DNA of 64,000 bases from Leptobrachium leishanense (taxonomy: Eukaryota; Chordata; Amphibia; Anura; Megophryidae), in assembly GCA_009667805.1 (NCBI GenBank), contig CM019063.1:193172954-193236953 (forward strand), given 5' to 3'. Under the pieces are notes generated by a model that saw only the letters and a list, made by a program, of their open reading frames with translations, had not been told where the DNA came from and ran no database searches. The translations under genes and the position numbers were made by a program. Numbering within the stretch: position 1 is the stretch's first letter; each line of letters opens with the position of its first letter. Shown here piece by piece: positions 11,286 to 22,080 of this stretch.

Positions 11286-11620
11286 GGACACTACCACTTA
11301 CATAAGCGGTAACAAGTTTACTTGTGCATTACAAATAAAACCTGTTTGTTTCTTTTGTTTAAAGTAATGTTTCCATTTTGTGGATTTTTCCCCATGATGC
11401 AACATTTACCAAAATCTGTGCAAACGTTTTACTTTGTGGCTGTGGTTTGTCTTCTACAGTATTTATAAGTTAATGAGGTGGAGGAGTGAAGTTAAAGAGT
11501 TAATGAGGTGGAGGAGTGAATGTTTAGATAAGGCTGCAGGAGGTGTATTGTGTTCTCCAGGCTACTCGAGATAAGAAATGGCAGCTGAATGTTATAAAAC
11601 ATGTAGCTTAAAGGACTTCT

Positions 11621-11828
11621 AAGGCTAGGGTCAGATGAGAGCATTTTGTACGGACTGTGCGTCCGTGCAGTACGGACGTACTTATTGACGGACAACAAGG
11701 TAGTGGCTACACAGTCCGTTTTTTTCACTGACGTATTGTTTGATGGATGTAGCAGGGAAAATAAATTAAAAAACATTCTGTCTGTCAAAAATGCTGGACG
11801 TATAAATGCAGTCCATCTGACCTGTTTC
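11621..11828. mobile_element. Palindromic MITE, family B, left part (split by L1)
   Basis: It begins 'aaggctagggtcagatgaga' and runs up to the L1 insertion site. It continues at 17614-17867, ending 'gctcgtctgaccccagcg'. The uninterrupted relative at 19917-20327 shows the same internal order ('acggactgtgcg', 'tgctggacgtataaatgcag', then 'tcactcacacacaaagctat'). The termini resemble MITE family A. Confidence 0.8.
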
Positions 11829-12180
11829 TTTTTTTTTTTTTTCAATATAAAGATTTTTATTGAGTACCATTAGAAATTTGAAGTACAAAATATGAAAGGA
11901 CAATAAAGGCCACGCAGGGCCTGTCAACGCTATAAATCACATATGTGCAGTTAGATTGTTGTCAACATTGTACGGTACTTTTTACATGGTAAATAAACAA
12001 TAAGAAAAAAATACAGTGGTTAATACAGTAGTGAAATAAACATAGACAAACAAAAAAAAAAAAAGGAGGGTAAAAGAAAAAGAAAAGGGAAACAAAGAGT
12101 AAAACATGCGGTTCGACAGATTGAAGTAATTTTAAAAGGAGGTGTAAAAGGATTTTTGTTGTGAGGAGTTTTAAGAGTTT

Positions 12181-15100
12181 TTAAGGGGATGAAGAGGATC
12201 CCTTGGAGGATCTATAAGATATCCAACCTTCCCAAGTAGCCTGATACTGTGGAAGGGTGTTATGGGCCGAAGCGAACATTTCCTCGTATTTACAGATACT
12301 ATCTAAACGGGTCAGAACTTCTGAGAGTGAGGGGGTGGAGGCCGAGTTCCAGTGACTAGCCAACACTAACTTGGCAACCCCGAATATTGCCGATATCAAC
12401 CCTCTGGGTGGTATTTGAATGGTGATAGGGATGAAGTGTAACAGGTACGTTTCAGGCTGGAGAGGGATATCCAACGAGGTGCATAGTTTGGTCAGGCCAT
12501 GGATATCAGCCCAGTAAGAGCTAATTTTCGGGCAGGACCAAAAAACGTGTAGCAAAGAACCCTTCTCTGTTAAACAACGCCAGCATAGGTTGGCACCCTT
12601 GGAGATATGGTGCAGTCGAGCAGGGGTAAGGTACCAGCGGTATAATAATTTAAGATGTGCTTCTCTCATGCCTGTGCTTTTAGATAGACGATACACTGAT
12701 GATGTGGCATAAAACCAGTCCTCTCGTGAGAATGATAAATTTAGGTCCTTTTCCCATCTCAACATATATGGCAGTTTGCATTCCGTATTAGGAGACACTA
12801 AGCAACGGTAACATAGAGACAACGGTTTCCTTAAGTTTTTTTTACCCAAGCATAGCCTGTGGAAAGCTGTCATATCTTTGTCTGGTATCGCCCCGATCCT
12901 GTGCGTTAACAATATATGTTTAATACGATGATAGGTAAAAATTTCGTTGAAGGGAATACCAAATTCTTGTACTAGGTCTGGGAACAGTTTAATAGAGGTT
13001 GGAGCGAGAAGGTGTTGGACAAGGGTCACTCCCTGAAGCGTCCAGGAGGCAAGGTTTAGGTCAGGGGACAATCTACTTAAAAAACTAAGAGGTGCAAAAC
13101 TGAGCAGTCGAAACGGTTTTAATAGCGGTCTACCCCAGTGGCGCCAGGTCAGGACCGAGAGATAAGAGGAGGGAAGTATCCCCTCCAGTTTACTTCTAGG
13201 GAGAGGGTCATACCACATAAAGTCATGAATAGAATTAGGAGCGATAACGGCATTTTCCAGGCGCAGCCACACAGGAGGTTCTGAGGAGTGCAGCGCGGCC
13301 AATAATTGGGCTAATAGGGAAGCTCTATAATATCTTAACAGGTCAGGGAAGCCAAGGCCGCCCAACTCTCTCTGAGTTGTAATTGTAGTAGCCGAAACTC
13401 TAGGGGGCTTGCGTTTCCAGATGTGGGCAAATAGCATTTTCTGCAGACGTAGGAGGATATGTGCTGGGAGAAAGATCGGAACATTGCGAAAATAGTAAAG
13501 GATTTGCGGGAGGATTGACATTTTTAAGGAGGCCATGCGGCCCAGCCAGGACAGTTCTACTGAGTGCCATGATTGCAGTTGTTTTTCAATAGATTGCAGG
13601 AGAGGGAGATAATTATGCTTAACGATGGAGCTCCTATTTTTCGTTAGGAAAATACCTAAATATTTAATAGAGTCCGAACGCCAGTCAAATGAGTATTGAG
13701 TTTTAAGATCAACCAGCGAGGGACCAGGAATATGCAAAGGGAGGGCCTGAGTCTTACCAACATTATTTTTATAGTAGGATAGCCGACCATATTTCTCCAG
13801 TAAATTAAAAAGAGGGGGGAGGGAGGTTTCTGGGGTGGATAAGTATAGGAGGATATAATCTGCAAATAGAGCGAGTTTCTGTTCGCCTGCCGGTGTAGGC
13901 AGACCTGATATAAATGTGTTCAATCTAATATGAGATGCTAACGGTTCCAATGCCAAGACAAAAATTAGCGGGGATAAGGGGCAACCTTGACGAGTGCCGT
14001 TCGTAATTGGAAAAGTAGGGGACGAAAATCCCATGCTTAACACCTTTGCCGAGGGGGTGGAATACAGAGCCATAACACTTTGGATAAACAAGGCGGGAAA
14101 TTGAAAGGCCTCCAACATTTGGCGCATAAAGCCCCAGTGCATGCGATCAAACGCTTTTTCTGCGTCTAAAGACAGTAGGAGCCCCGGGGTTCCAGAACGG
14201 TTAGCTAGGTCTATTACGTCAAACAAGCGACGTGTATTGTCACAAGTCTGCCTCCCCTGTACAAATCCTGTCTGATCCGGGTGAATCAATTTAGGGAGCA
14301 GGGGCGCGACGCGCGTGGCCAATAATTTTGCATAAAGTTTTATATCAACATTCAGTAGGGATATGGGGCGAAAATTCGCACAATGAGTGGGGGGTTTGCC
14401 AGGTTTAGGGAGTGTGACTACGGTGGCCAGGAGCATCTCTGGGGGAACTTGGCCAGTGGTTTTAATATGATTAAATAAGGCTGTCAGAGTAGGAACCAGG
14501 AGGGAGGCGAAATTTTGATAGTAGAGATTAGATAAGCCATCAGGGCCTGGTGCTTTACCCTTCGGGAGAGCCCGTATTGCTTTGTAGACGTCCTCCTCAG
14601 AGAAAGGGGCTAGCAAGTCAGCTTGCTGATGGGGCAGTAATGTCGGCAATTGCGCTTCTGCTAAGAAGGTAGAAATCTCTGCCGAGCAGGGCGGTGAAAT
14701 GGCCGAGTCAAGTTTGAGATTGTAAAGAGAGCTATAATAGTTGGCAAATTCTGAGACTATCAGCGCTGGATTACGCACTATTTGTCCCCCTAAACTTTCA
14801 ATATGGGTGATTTTAGTTTGAATGCGTCTTGCCCTGAGTTTAGAGGCCAGTAACTTTCCCGCCTTGTTACCCTGAGTATAGGAAGTGTAATTTAATTTGC
14901 GTAGGGATCGTTCCATAGCCTGTAGGTTTAAGTGCTCCAACTCTCTCCGCAAAGAAACCAATTGAGATGCAATCGATGGGGTCGGCTTAGTCTTATTTTG
15001 GGATTCTAAGGAGGAGATTTGTTGTAAGAGAGTTGATGTTTTAAGAGTATACTGTTTCTTTCTATAAGCCCCCTGTTTAATGAAATGACCCCTCATAACC

Positions 15101-15993
15101 GCTTTGTGAGCTGACCACACAGAGGAGATCGCCACCTCCTCCGAAGTGTTCAATCTGAAGTAGTCCTCAAGAACCGATGCTGCCCCATCTCTCCCAGCCG
15201 GGTCCACAATTAAGGAATCATTTAAACGCCACGAGCCCATACCTCGAGCCGGAAAATGAGCCCGGAAGGACAGAATCAAGGGAGCATGGTCAGACCATGT
15301 CATGGGTCCTATGTGAGCATCTAAGAGATGGTGGACCATAGTCCGGTGTATAAGGCATAAATCGATTCTGCTATAGGAGGAATGCACCTGGGAATAAAAA
15401 GTGTAATCCCTAGTCTGGGGGTGGGAGATGCGCCAGACATCATACAGGTCAACAGATTGCAGAAAGTCAGTGAAGCGTCGGCCAAGAGACTTCGCTTTTT
15501 GAGAGGGGAGGCGACTTCCAGAGGACTGGCAGTCAACCATGGGGCAGGGAGTCATATTAAAGTCGCCACAGATATACACCGCGCCTTGGCTAAGAGACTG
15601 AATTTTTTTATGGGCTTTCCTGAGGAACTGCAACTGGTTAACATTCGGGAAATACAAATTAACAATAGTCACCGGAACATCATTTAAAGAGCCAATCAAT
15701 ATCAACATTCTCCCCTCCTTGTCCTGGTGTTGAGATGCAACCCGAAACAACCAATCTCTATGGAAGAGGATGGAGACTCCTCTTGATTTGGTTGGAGACA
15801 TAGAGTGATAAGCTTCAGGGTACATCTGAGACCGAAGACGGGGGGCATCGTGAGACCGAAAATGTGTCTCCTGTAAGCACACTACCGCAGGTTTATATTT
15901 ATGCAAATCTCGGAAAAGACAGTGTCTTTTAAAAGGAACATTCAAACCTCTAACGTTTAAGGAGAAAAATTTCAGTTCAGGGGAACCCATCAA
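12181..15993 (-). CDS. L1 ORF2: endonuclease and reverse transcriptase, active site altered
   Basis: This 1270-residue frame encodes the enzyme that nicks target DNA and reverse-transcribes the element's RNA. Residues 1-235 form the apurinic-type endonuclease: 'LNVRGLN' at the start, 'CLQETH' at about 40, 'GDFNM' at about 143, and a closing 'SDHAPLILSF'. RT motifs follow at about 460-720: 'GKAPGPDGL', 'NFRPISLLNVD', 'LSLDAEKAFDRM' and 'GTRQGCPLSPLIF'. The catalytic motif reads FADY where L1 enzymes have FADD; the second aspartate codon is TAT at 13855-13857. A C-terminal zinc knuckle (CWRC...H....C) lies near 1150. The length is normal and no frame break is seen, so the loss is a point change. 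The product should be unable to polymerise DNA unless this is a sequencing error. Confidence 0.95.
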   Translation of the reverse strand: MMGSPELKFFSLNVRGLNVPFKRHCLFRDLHKYKPAVVCLQETHFRSHDAPRLRSQMYPEAYHSMSPTKSRGVSILFHRDWLFRVASQHQDKEGRMLILIGSLNDVPVTIVNLYFPNVNQLQFLRKAHKKIQSLSQGAVYICGDFNMTPCPMVDCQSSGSRLPSQKAKSLGRRFTDFLQSVDLYDVWRISHPQTRDYTFYSQVHSSYSRIDLCLIHRTMVHHLLDAHIGPMTWSDHAPLILSFRAHFPARGMGSWRLNDSLIVDPAGRDGAASVLEDYFRLNTSEEVAISSVWSAHKAVMRGHFIKQGAYRKKQYTLKTSTLLQQISSLESQNKTKPTPSIASQLVSLRRELEHLNLQAMERSLRKLNYTSYTQGNKAGKLLASKLRARRIQTKITHIESLGGQIVRNPALIVSEFANYYSSLYNLKLDSAISPPCSAEISTFLAEAQLPTLLPHQQADLLAPFSEEDVYKAIRALPKGKAPGPDGLSNLYYQNFASLLVPTLTALFNHIKTTGQVPPEMLLATVVTLPKPGKPPTHCANFRPISLLNVDIKLYAKLLATRVAPLLPKLIHPDQTGFVQGRQTCDNTRRLFDVIDLANRSGTPGLLLSLDAEKAFDRMHWGFMRQMLEAFQFPALFIQSVMALYSTPSAKVLSMGFSSPTFPITNGTRQGCPLSPLIFVLALEPLASHIRLNTFISGLPTPAGEQKLALFADYILLYLSTPETSLPPLFNLLEKYGRLSYYKNNVGKTQALPLHIPGPSLVDLKTQYSFDWRSDSIKYLGIFLTKNRSSIVKHNYLPLLQSIEKQLQSWHSVELSWLGRMASLKMSILPQILYYFRNVPIFLPAHILLRLQKMLFAHIWKRKPPRVSATTITTQRELGGLGFPDLLRYYRASLLAQLLAALHSSEPPVWLRLENAVIAPNSIHDFMWYDPLPRSKLEGILPSSYLSVLTWRHWGRPLLKPFRLLSFAPLSFLSRLSPDLNLASWTLQGVTLVQHLLAPTSIKLFPDLVQEFGIPFNEIFTYHRIKHILLTHRIGAIPDKDMTAFHRLCLGKKNLRKPLSLCYRCLVSPNTECKLPYMLRWEKDLNLSFSREDWFYATSSVYRLSKSTGMREAHLKLLYRWYLTPARLHHISKGANLCWRCLTEKGSLLHVFWSCPKISSYWADIHGLTKLCTSLDIPLQPETYLLHFIPITIQIPPRGLISAIFGVAKLVLASHWNSASTPSLSEVLTRLDSICKYEEMFASAHNTLPQYQATWEGWISYRSSKGSSSSP

Positions 15994-16506
15994 TCATATA
16001 TTGGGAAACATCCGTTGGTAAGCGTTCCCATCCCCTCCCGACCCCCAATGCAGACAGTCCCCCATAAGGAAGAAGCGTTCGTCCAAGGGACCGTACAACA
16101 GGAGAACTGGAGGGAATACTGGACCAGACGAATCGAAAAAAAAAAAAAAGAAAAAAAAGAGGACAAAATAGGGAAAAAAGAGATTGAGAAATTCAGTAAC
16201 AAAAAAAACACTGCGAGCCCGCAGTGTAAAGAGGTGTAACTCGCCGTGGTGAAAAAATGCGAGGTAGAATCTCAGGGAAGTAAACACCCACCGGGGGGTA
16301 TCCCTGGCGTACCAGAGAAAAAAGCAAACAAAAATATCCAGAGCAATAAGATCGTGTCAATTATGAGCCACCAACAGGGGGGTGAGGGAGCTCGGTTCTC
16401 TGTGAAGTAGTGGGTCTCTCCAACATCTAAGAAGAAGCAGAAAGCAGCCGGGATCAGCTGGGCAGAGGAGAACGATATCAGTACAGGCCCAGACATAGGG
16501 CGCCGT
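15994..16506 (-). other. L1 inter-ORF spacer
   Basis: About 510 bp separates ORF1 and ORF2, including an A-rich (plus strand) stretch at 16136-16210. I see no conserved frame. Its length is larger than in mammalian L1s and is similar in kind to the spacer of the fragment at 19548-19912. Confidence 0.6.
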
Positions 16507-17559
16507 TCATTTTGGCTTGATGCGGTGCCACTCTGGCGAAACTTTAAGTGGAGATGTAGTTACCACGCGAGGGGGGGTGTACTCCTTCACAAACCCCCAT
16601 TCCTGCAGGAGCTGCATGCCCGACGGGATGTTGGTGATAGCATGTAGCCTCCCTTCTCTCCATATAAGCAATTTGGTCGGGAAACCCCACCTGTAAGCCA
16701 CCTCGTGGTTCCTCAAGAGCTTCGTCAAGGGGAGGAATTCGCGCCTCTTCGCCAGGGTCATCGCTGATAGATCCGCAAACAGTAGCAAGTTAGCATACGG
16801 AGTAGGCAAGGTCGGGCCTTTTCTAGCCGCAGACATTAAGGACTCCTTAATATGATAAAAGTGAACTCGGACGATAACATCTCGGGGAACATCCGGTGAA
16901 AGATGTTTCGCTTTGGGCATTCGATGAGCGCGGTCTAGGAGTAAGTCCTGGAGAGAGGCCGATGGGAGTAAAAGTTGAAAGACCTCCATGAGATATGCCG
17001 GGAGATCAGCCAGGACCACCGCCTCCGGGACACCACGGATCCGCATGTTGTTTCTGCGTGAGCGGTCCTCTAAGTCAGCAACTTTGGTGGCCAGCGCATC
17101 ATGTGCGATTTGTAGATTCTGGTGTCTGTCCACAAGGTCATTATGAGCAAGACAAATATCATCAGATTTGGTCTCAAGGTTGTCAGTGCGCTCACCTAGA
17201 TCCTGAACATCACGGCGCAGCTCCTGCAGCGCCTCTTTGAAGTCAGCCTGGAGGGTAGTGCGGAGTCCCTGGAGCATATCATGCATTGCCCTCTCAGATG
17301 CTGGGGATGTGTTAGAGAGGAGATCCGCATCCTGTTCCTCCAAGTCCAGGCCAGAGAGAGAGGAGCCCGAGATCGGGGAGCCGCCATCTTGAATTTTGCG
17401 GCCTTTCTCAGATCGGCTGGTCCGGGTCCCTTCAAGCTGCCGCTGGGCCTTTGGAGGTGCCATCCTGCCTCCGGATGGTGTTAGGACCCCGAGGGAGGTA
17501 AATTGAAGTTGGGGTGCCCCTTGTAAGAGCCGCTGGAGTGGAAAAACCGAGCGCCGCAC
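16507..17559 (-). CDS. L1 ORF1: RNA-binding coiled-coil protein
   Basis: This 350-residue frame is the L1 nucleic-acid chaperone that coats the element's RNA. A low-complexity N-terminus is followed by a heptad-rich coiled coil at about 95-165, used for trimerisation. Next comes the hallmark 'LEDRSRRNNMRIRGVPE' at about 170, which opens the RRM-like domain. A C-terminal domain follows with 'RDVIVRVHFYHIKESLMSAA' at about 235. The annotated start at 17559 leaves about 54 bp of leader. The internal Met at 17463 ('MAPPKAQRQLEG') is an equally good or better start. The frame is complete and lies upstream of ORF2 on the same strand. Confidence 0.93.
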   Translation of the reverse strand: MRRSVFPLQRLLQGAPQLQFTSLGVLTPSGGRMAPPKAQRQLEGTRTSRSEKGRKIQDGGSPISGSSLSGLDLEEQDADLLSNTSPASERAMHDMLQGLRTTLQADFKEALQELRRDVQDLGERTDNLETKSDDICLAHNDLVDRHQNLQIAHDALATKVADLEDRSRRNNMRIRGVPEAVVLADLPAYLMEVFQLLLPSASLQDLLLDRAHRMPKAKHLSPDVPRDVIVRVHFYHIKESLMSAARKGPTLPTPYANLLLFADLSAMTLAKRREFLPLTKLLRNHEVAYRWGFPTKLLIWREGRLHAITNIPSGMQLLQEWGFVKEYTPPRVVTTSPLKVSPEWHRIKPK

Positions 17560-17613
17560 ACAGAGCTCTCAGAACATGCGGCTGCTCGTGTTGCCGGCTA
17601 GCCACGCCCCCTC

Positions 17614-17867
17614 CCATCTGACCTGTTTCATCACTCACACACAAAGCTATGCGGACGTTGCAGACATGGCACACTACACACGTCTGTTCTAGCAGTATTA
17701 CGTTCTTGCCTAACCTGCGTCCGTTTGCCGCGTCCGCCATGCATCCGCACTTCTGTGCGGACGTACTTCGTGTGTGGGGCTCCATTGGTCAGAATGCTAT
17801 GCTGCCACGGATGTTCAAATGTGCGGCAACACGGACGTGATAACTGCGCTCGTCTGACCCCAGCGTA
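17614..17867. mobile_element. Palindromic MITE, family B, right part
   Basis: This begins with the second copy of the L1 target duplication and continues the MITE from 11828. It ends 'gctcgtctgaccccagcgta'. It aligns in order with 20098-20327 of the uninterrupted copy. Confidence 0.8.
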
Positions 17868-18464
17868 ATCTAACTCCAGTCATGTCCTTTGAATACATCC
17901 CACACAATACAATGATGTGAGTCCATGCCTGACCCATAGATTCCATTCTATGCTCAATGTCACACAGTGAGGAGCAAGTGATGTAAAGATACTGTGCTCC
18001 AGTCTCGGTGTGTGACCCTTTTCCTTTATAAAGTCATGTTAATGAACAGGTCACCAGAGACATCGTTTTTAAAGGGTATACAAGTGCAATATGTTTTAGT
18101 TTCTCTTCATAATTAAAATATTTCGTTCCATTTGTTATGTAGTTTGCCTCTGCACTTTTTCAATCAATATAACCTTGACCAAGATTGTATTAACCGCAAA
18201 CACATACACTTAATTTTTAGTGTCGCTTACAAGATCATTCATTTAAAATTAGCTGGACTCAGAAGAGTGCCCCTGATGTACCCCACTTACCATTTGCATC
18301 TAACGTATATTTACAAAATAATCTGATAATTTCTATAACTAGCCCACACCTCCGTACCACACCTATAGATTAAATGACTGAATCTCTTTCAAAATTATTC
18401 CACACCAAAATGTGTCTAATATTTATTAATCAACAAAGAAATCAAAAGATTTTTGTCATACAGA
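17868..18464. other. Gene-free stretch
   Basis: The sequence is AT-rich with no recognisable gene or repeat ends. Confidence 0.4.
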
Positions 18465-19416
18465 GTTATTCACAAAGAGCCTATTGCCAAAATGGCATTA
18501 GTGCCAAAATGGCACTGAACAGTGAATTTCCCCGTATGGTGACATTTCGGGGCCATTCGGCTATTCAGAAAGCAGGCAGTTCGCCAAAGTTTGGCGAATT
18601 GCCAGCAAGTACGGTGCCTGTTCGAGGGTGGTGAAATCCCCATAGAGAAGCAATGGTTAATCTATTCAGAGAACACCGAACAGCAGAGAAATGTCAGAGA
18701 AATTCCCTGCTGTTCAGTGGTTTCATTCGGCAGGTTTATTTAGGTGACCCCATAGACTTCAATGTTAAAAATATTCCCGTTTTTATCAAATATCTACTAA
18801 ACAGTTTATTCTTTTAATCTGCACTAAAAGGTCTCTATAATATTTATAGATTTTTTTTTACGATCTTCTAGGCATTTTTCGTCAAATTTTTTCCCTTTTT
18901 TTAAAATAGCGTTTTTCTTTTTTTCTGTAACAAACTTTTTTATTATCATTCATAGGACCTTATATGTTAATTTCAGACATTTTCGTTCAGTAGTTTTTTT
19001 GCAAACAGTGTTTCAATTTCGACACTTTCAATCGTTTTGATTTTTTACACATCCGGCAGCATCTCGGCTTTGTTCTGCGGCTGGTCAGCGCTGTGTTCGG
19101 CGTCTCGTAGACTGCATTTGGCGGCCCTCCAGCCGGTTTGCCGTGGTTGTCCAGTGTGTTTGCGGGGGTTTATAGGATGAAATTTTTACAAAAAACCAGC
19201 GCAGACTCACTGTATTTATTCGGATCCGATAATTTCGGCGGGTTTTGCATTTTTTTTTTCCCCCTTTGGTGGATTTTCCCCGCACTCCAGGGACCCTGCG
19301 GTGAATCCTGCGGTGAATCCAGAATTCACCGCAGTAAGGGGAAATTTGATTCCCCGAAGTGTGGGTAACAACAGAGCACAGAAATGTCGGCTACATTTCG
19401 GTGCTCTGTGAATAAC
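18465..19416. repeat. Large palindromic repeat, about 950 bp
   Basis: The ends are inverted: 'gttattcacaaagagc' at the left and 'gctctgtgaataac' at the right. Internal pairs include 'gtgccaaaatggcac' and 'ggtgaatccagaattcacc'. Fragments of the same family appear at 243-370 and 19478-19547 ('cgacatttcggtgctctg', 'acttcggggaatcaaatt'). There is no ORF with family similarity. I assign no superfamily. Confidence 0.6.
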
Positions 19417-19547
19417 CCCTTATTTAGTCATAATTTAGTTTTAATTATCATTGAAAAACTGCAGTCAACTAGAGGGGTTATGCACAGTTGCCGACATTTC
19501 GGTGCTCTGTTGGTCCCCATACTTCGGGGAATCAAATTTCCCGACTC

Positions 19548-19912
19548 TGCGCTGAGATTGATGGGAATATGCTGGAAGGTGTAATTTAGGATGGGTAGCC
19601 CACTTGAATTGTGTTTTCTGCCAACAGACCACTTCAGGGGGCAGTGTTTTAAATCAGTGTAGAGAGAGTGATGTTTGTGGGGGAGATTCAGGCCTTTAAC
19701 AGTTAAAGTAGACAATTTTCATAGTAAGTTACCCAGAACAAACAATAATAGTAATAACAACAATATGGTGGAAGCCGAGCAGAACTCAGGAGGCAGGGAG
19801 GGGAGAGTGCCGAGACTCAGCCAAGGCAGGTTTGGCAGAGCCAAACGGAGCAACCCTCAGTCCAAAGGGCATGTGAGAGTACACAGGTGGCAATAACCAC
19901 CACCACTAAACC
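19548..19912 (-). pseudogene. L1 fragment (start of ORF2 and spacer)
   Basis: The minus strand at 19548-19715 reads a worn L1 endonuclease N-terminus ('STLTVKGLNLPHKHHSLYTD'), with frame breaks before the ETH motif. The sequence above it to about 19912 resembles an L1 spacer. It is a second, older L1 lineage, distinct from the full-length copy at 11829-17613. Confidence 0.65.
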
Positions 19913-19916
19913 TAGC

Positions 19917-20327
19917 TTAGGCTAGGGTCAGATGAGCGCATTTTGTACGGACTGTGCGTACTTTCTGGCTGACAACAATGTAGTGGCCACACAGTGTTTT
20001 TTTCACGGACGTATTTTTTGACGGATGAAGGCGGGAAATTAAATTAAAATGAAAAAAACATTTTGTCCGTCAAAAATGCTGGACGTATAAATGCAGTCCA
20101 TCTGACCACGTTCCATCACTCACACACAAAGCTATGCATACGTGGCACACTCTGCACGTCCATTCTAGCGGTTTTACGTTCTTGCCTAACTTGCGTCCGT
20201 TTGCCACGTCCGTTGTGTGTCCGCACTTCTGTGCGGACGTACTTCGTGTGTGGGTCTCTATTGATCAGAATTTTATACTACCACGGACGTTAAAATGTGC
20301 GGCAACACGGGCGTGAACACTGCCTTA
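19917..20327. mobile_element. Palindromic MITE, family B, uninterrupted copy
   Basis: It begins 'ttaggctagggtcagatgag' and ends 'cgtgaacactgccttagg'. It carries the same internal order as the L1-interrupted copy at 11621/17867. At the equivalent of the L1 site it reads continuously 'ccatctgaccacgttccatc', so it serves as an unoccupied-site comparison. Confidence 0.8.
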
Positions 20328-20588
20328 GGCTGGCGGCACACAAGCGTTAACAGAGAGAGGAAGGAACGTCTGTGAAAGTGGGCGTTCCTTCCACTCTCTG
20401 CGCTCAGCGTACAAAGCGCGATCCTCCTATGGAGAATCATGCTTTGTATCCTGTCAGCGTCCGTTTAGCTTTTTGACGGGGAGGGCTTTTTCACGTCCGG
20501 TGGATGGCCTTCCCCGTCAAAAATGCACTGACGCAGGGAATTGTGGGCGCACATGAGCCGTAAATACGCTCGTGTGCCGGGGGCCTTA
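20325..20588. mobile_element. Palindromic MITE, family C
   Basis: The ends are 'ttaggctggcggcacacaag' and 'cgctcgtgtgccgggggcct', inverted with mismatches. Internal hairpins include 'ggaaggaacg...cgttccttcc' and 'gacggggaggg...ccttccccgtc'. It abuts MITE family B directly, sharing the 'ccttagg' junction. Confidence 0.65.
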
Positions 20589-21107
20589 AAAATATAGTCC
20601 AAAAAAGAAAAAAACAATAAGCTAGTTGGCGCAACAGGCAACCAACCCATATTTCCAAGGCCAAGTAAAAAAAATTCTGAGCCATCCCCACAGAAACATG
20701 GGGGGGGGGGGAATAACAAGACTGGTAGGGAATAAAAAACAGTCAAAAAAGCAAAAGAAAAAAGTAGTTATCGTATCCAGAGAGTCTGCACAACAGAGCA
20801 GGCCCTCCACTCTAGAACTTTCAGCAAACGCAAGCGTCATGTAGCAAATCTGCCCTTGTGCAGAACAGAGAATGAAGAATTATACATCAGCAGGAGCCAC
20901 ATTAGTCACGCTCAGGGGCTCAGCTGAGGGTCCTGGCGGTATTAGGGGCAGAATGGTGCTGTAATAAGATCCAGGGTTCAATTACTTGGTATTTTCATAT
21001 TTTTTATCATTTTTCATATTTTTATTTCCCATAGTTCCCTTTTTTTTTTCTACATCCGTCAAAAGCAACGGATCGTGTGGTGTCTACAGCATCTTCCGTC
21101 AGTAGAA
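20589..21107. other. Gene-free stretch
   Basis: The sequence has A-rich and T-rich runs and a G-run at 20700-20711. No gene or element ends are recognised. Confidence 0.4.
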
Positions 21108-22080
21108 ACATAGAAAAATGTCGGCAGATAAGAACCTTTCGGCCCATCTAGTCTGCCCAATTACATGGATACTTTACCTGGATTTATCTTTTGTTTAGGA
21201 TAGCCTTATGCCTATCCCATGCCTGCTTAAATTCAATTACTGTTTTGGCCTCTACCACTTCTACTGGAAGACTGTTCCATGTATCCACCACCCTCTCAGT
21301 AAAATAATGCTTCCTGATGTTACTTTTAAACCTTTGCCCCTCTAATCTAAGACTATGTCCTCTTGTTTTGCTATTTTGTTTCCTTTTAAATATACTCCTT
21401 CCTCTACCTTGTGGATTCCCTTTACGTATTTAAATGTTTCTATCATATCTCCTCTGTCTCGTCTTTTTTCCAAGCTGTACATGTTAAGATCATTAAGCCT
21501 TTCCTGGTAACATTTCTCCTTCAAGCTGTACACCATTTTAGTAGCCCTTCTCTGAACTCTCTCTAAGATGTCTATATCCTTCTGGAGATACGGTCTCCAG
21601 TACTGCACACAGTACTCCAAGTGAGGTCTCACCAGTGCTCTGTACAGTGGCATGAGCACTTCCCTTTTCCTACTGCTAATACCTCTCCCTACACAACCAA
21701 GCATTCTGCTAGCATTTCCTGCTGCTCTATTACATTGACTACTTACCCTTAGATCCTCTGAAATAATGACCCCTAAATCCCTTTCCTCAGATGTTGAGGT
21801 TAGGACTGTATCAAATATTCTATATTCAGCCCTTGGGTTTTTACGTCCCTGGTGCATTATCTTGCACTTATCCACATTAAAACTCAATTGCCACAACTCC
21901 GACCATTTTTTTAGTTTACCTAAATCATTTGTCATTTGGCTGATCCCTCCAGGAACGTCAACCCTGTTGCAAATCTTTGTGTCATCAGCAAAAAGACATA
22001 CTTTTCCATTAATACCTTCTGCAATATCACTAATAAAAATATTAAAGAGAATGGGTCCAAGTACTGACCCCTGAGGTACC

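Larger units (their letters stand above)
11829..17613 (-). mobile_element. Full-length L1 retrotransposon
   Basis: It reads from 17613 (5' end, 'GAGGGGGCGTGGCTAGCC') to a poly-A tail seen as a T-run at 11829-11842. AATAAA lies just before the tail. A perfect 16-bp target duplication CCATCTGACCTGTTTC flanks it (11813-11828 and 17614-17629). ORF1 and ORF2 are both open over full length, separated by about 510 bp. A complete structure and exact duplication point to a recent insertion. ORF2, however, has a substitution in its reverse transcriptase active site. Confidence 0.95.

Noticed and set aside
12181..17559. Two long minus-strand ORFs as possible host genes
   Set aside because: Domain order, poly-A tail and target duplications identify an L1 element.
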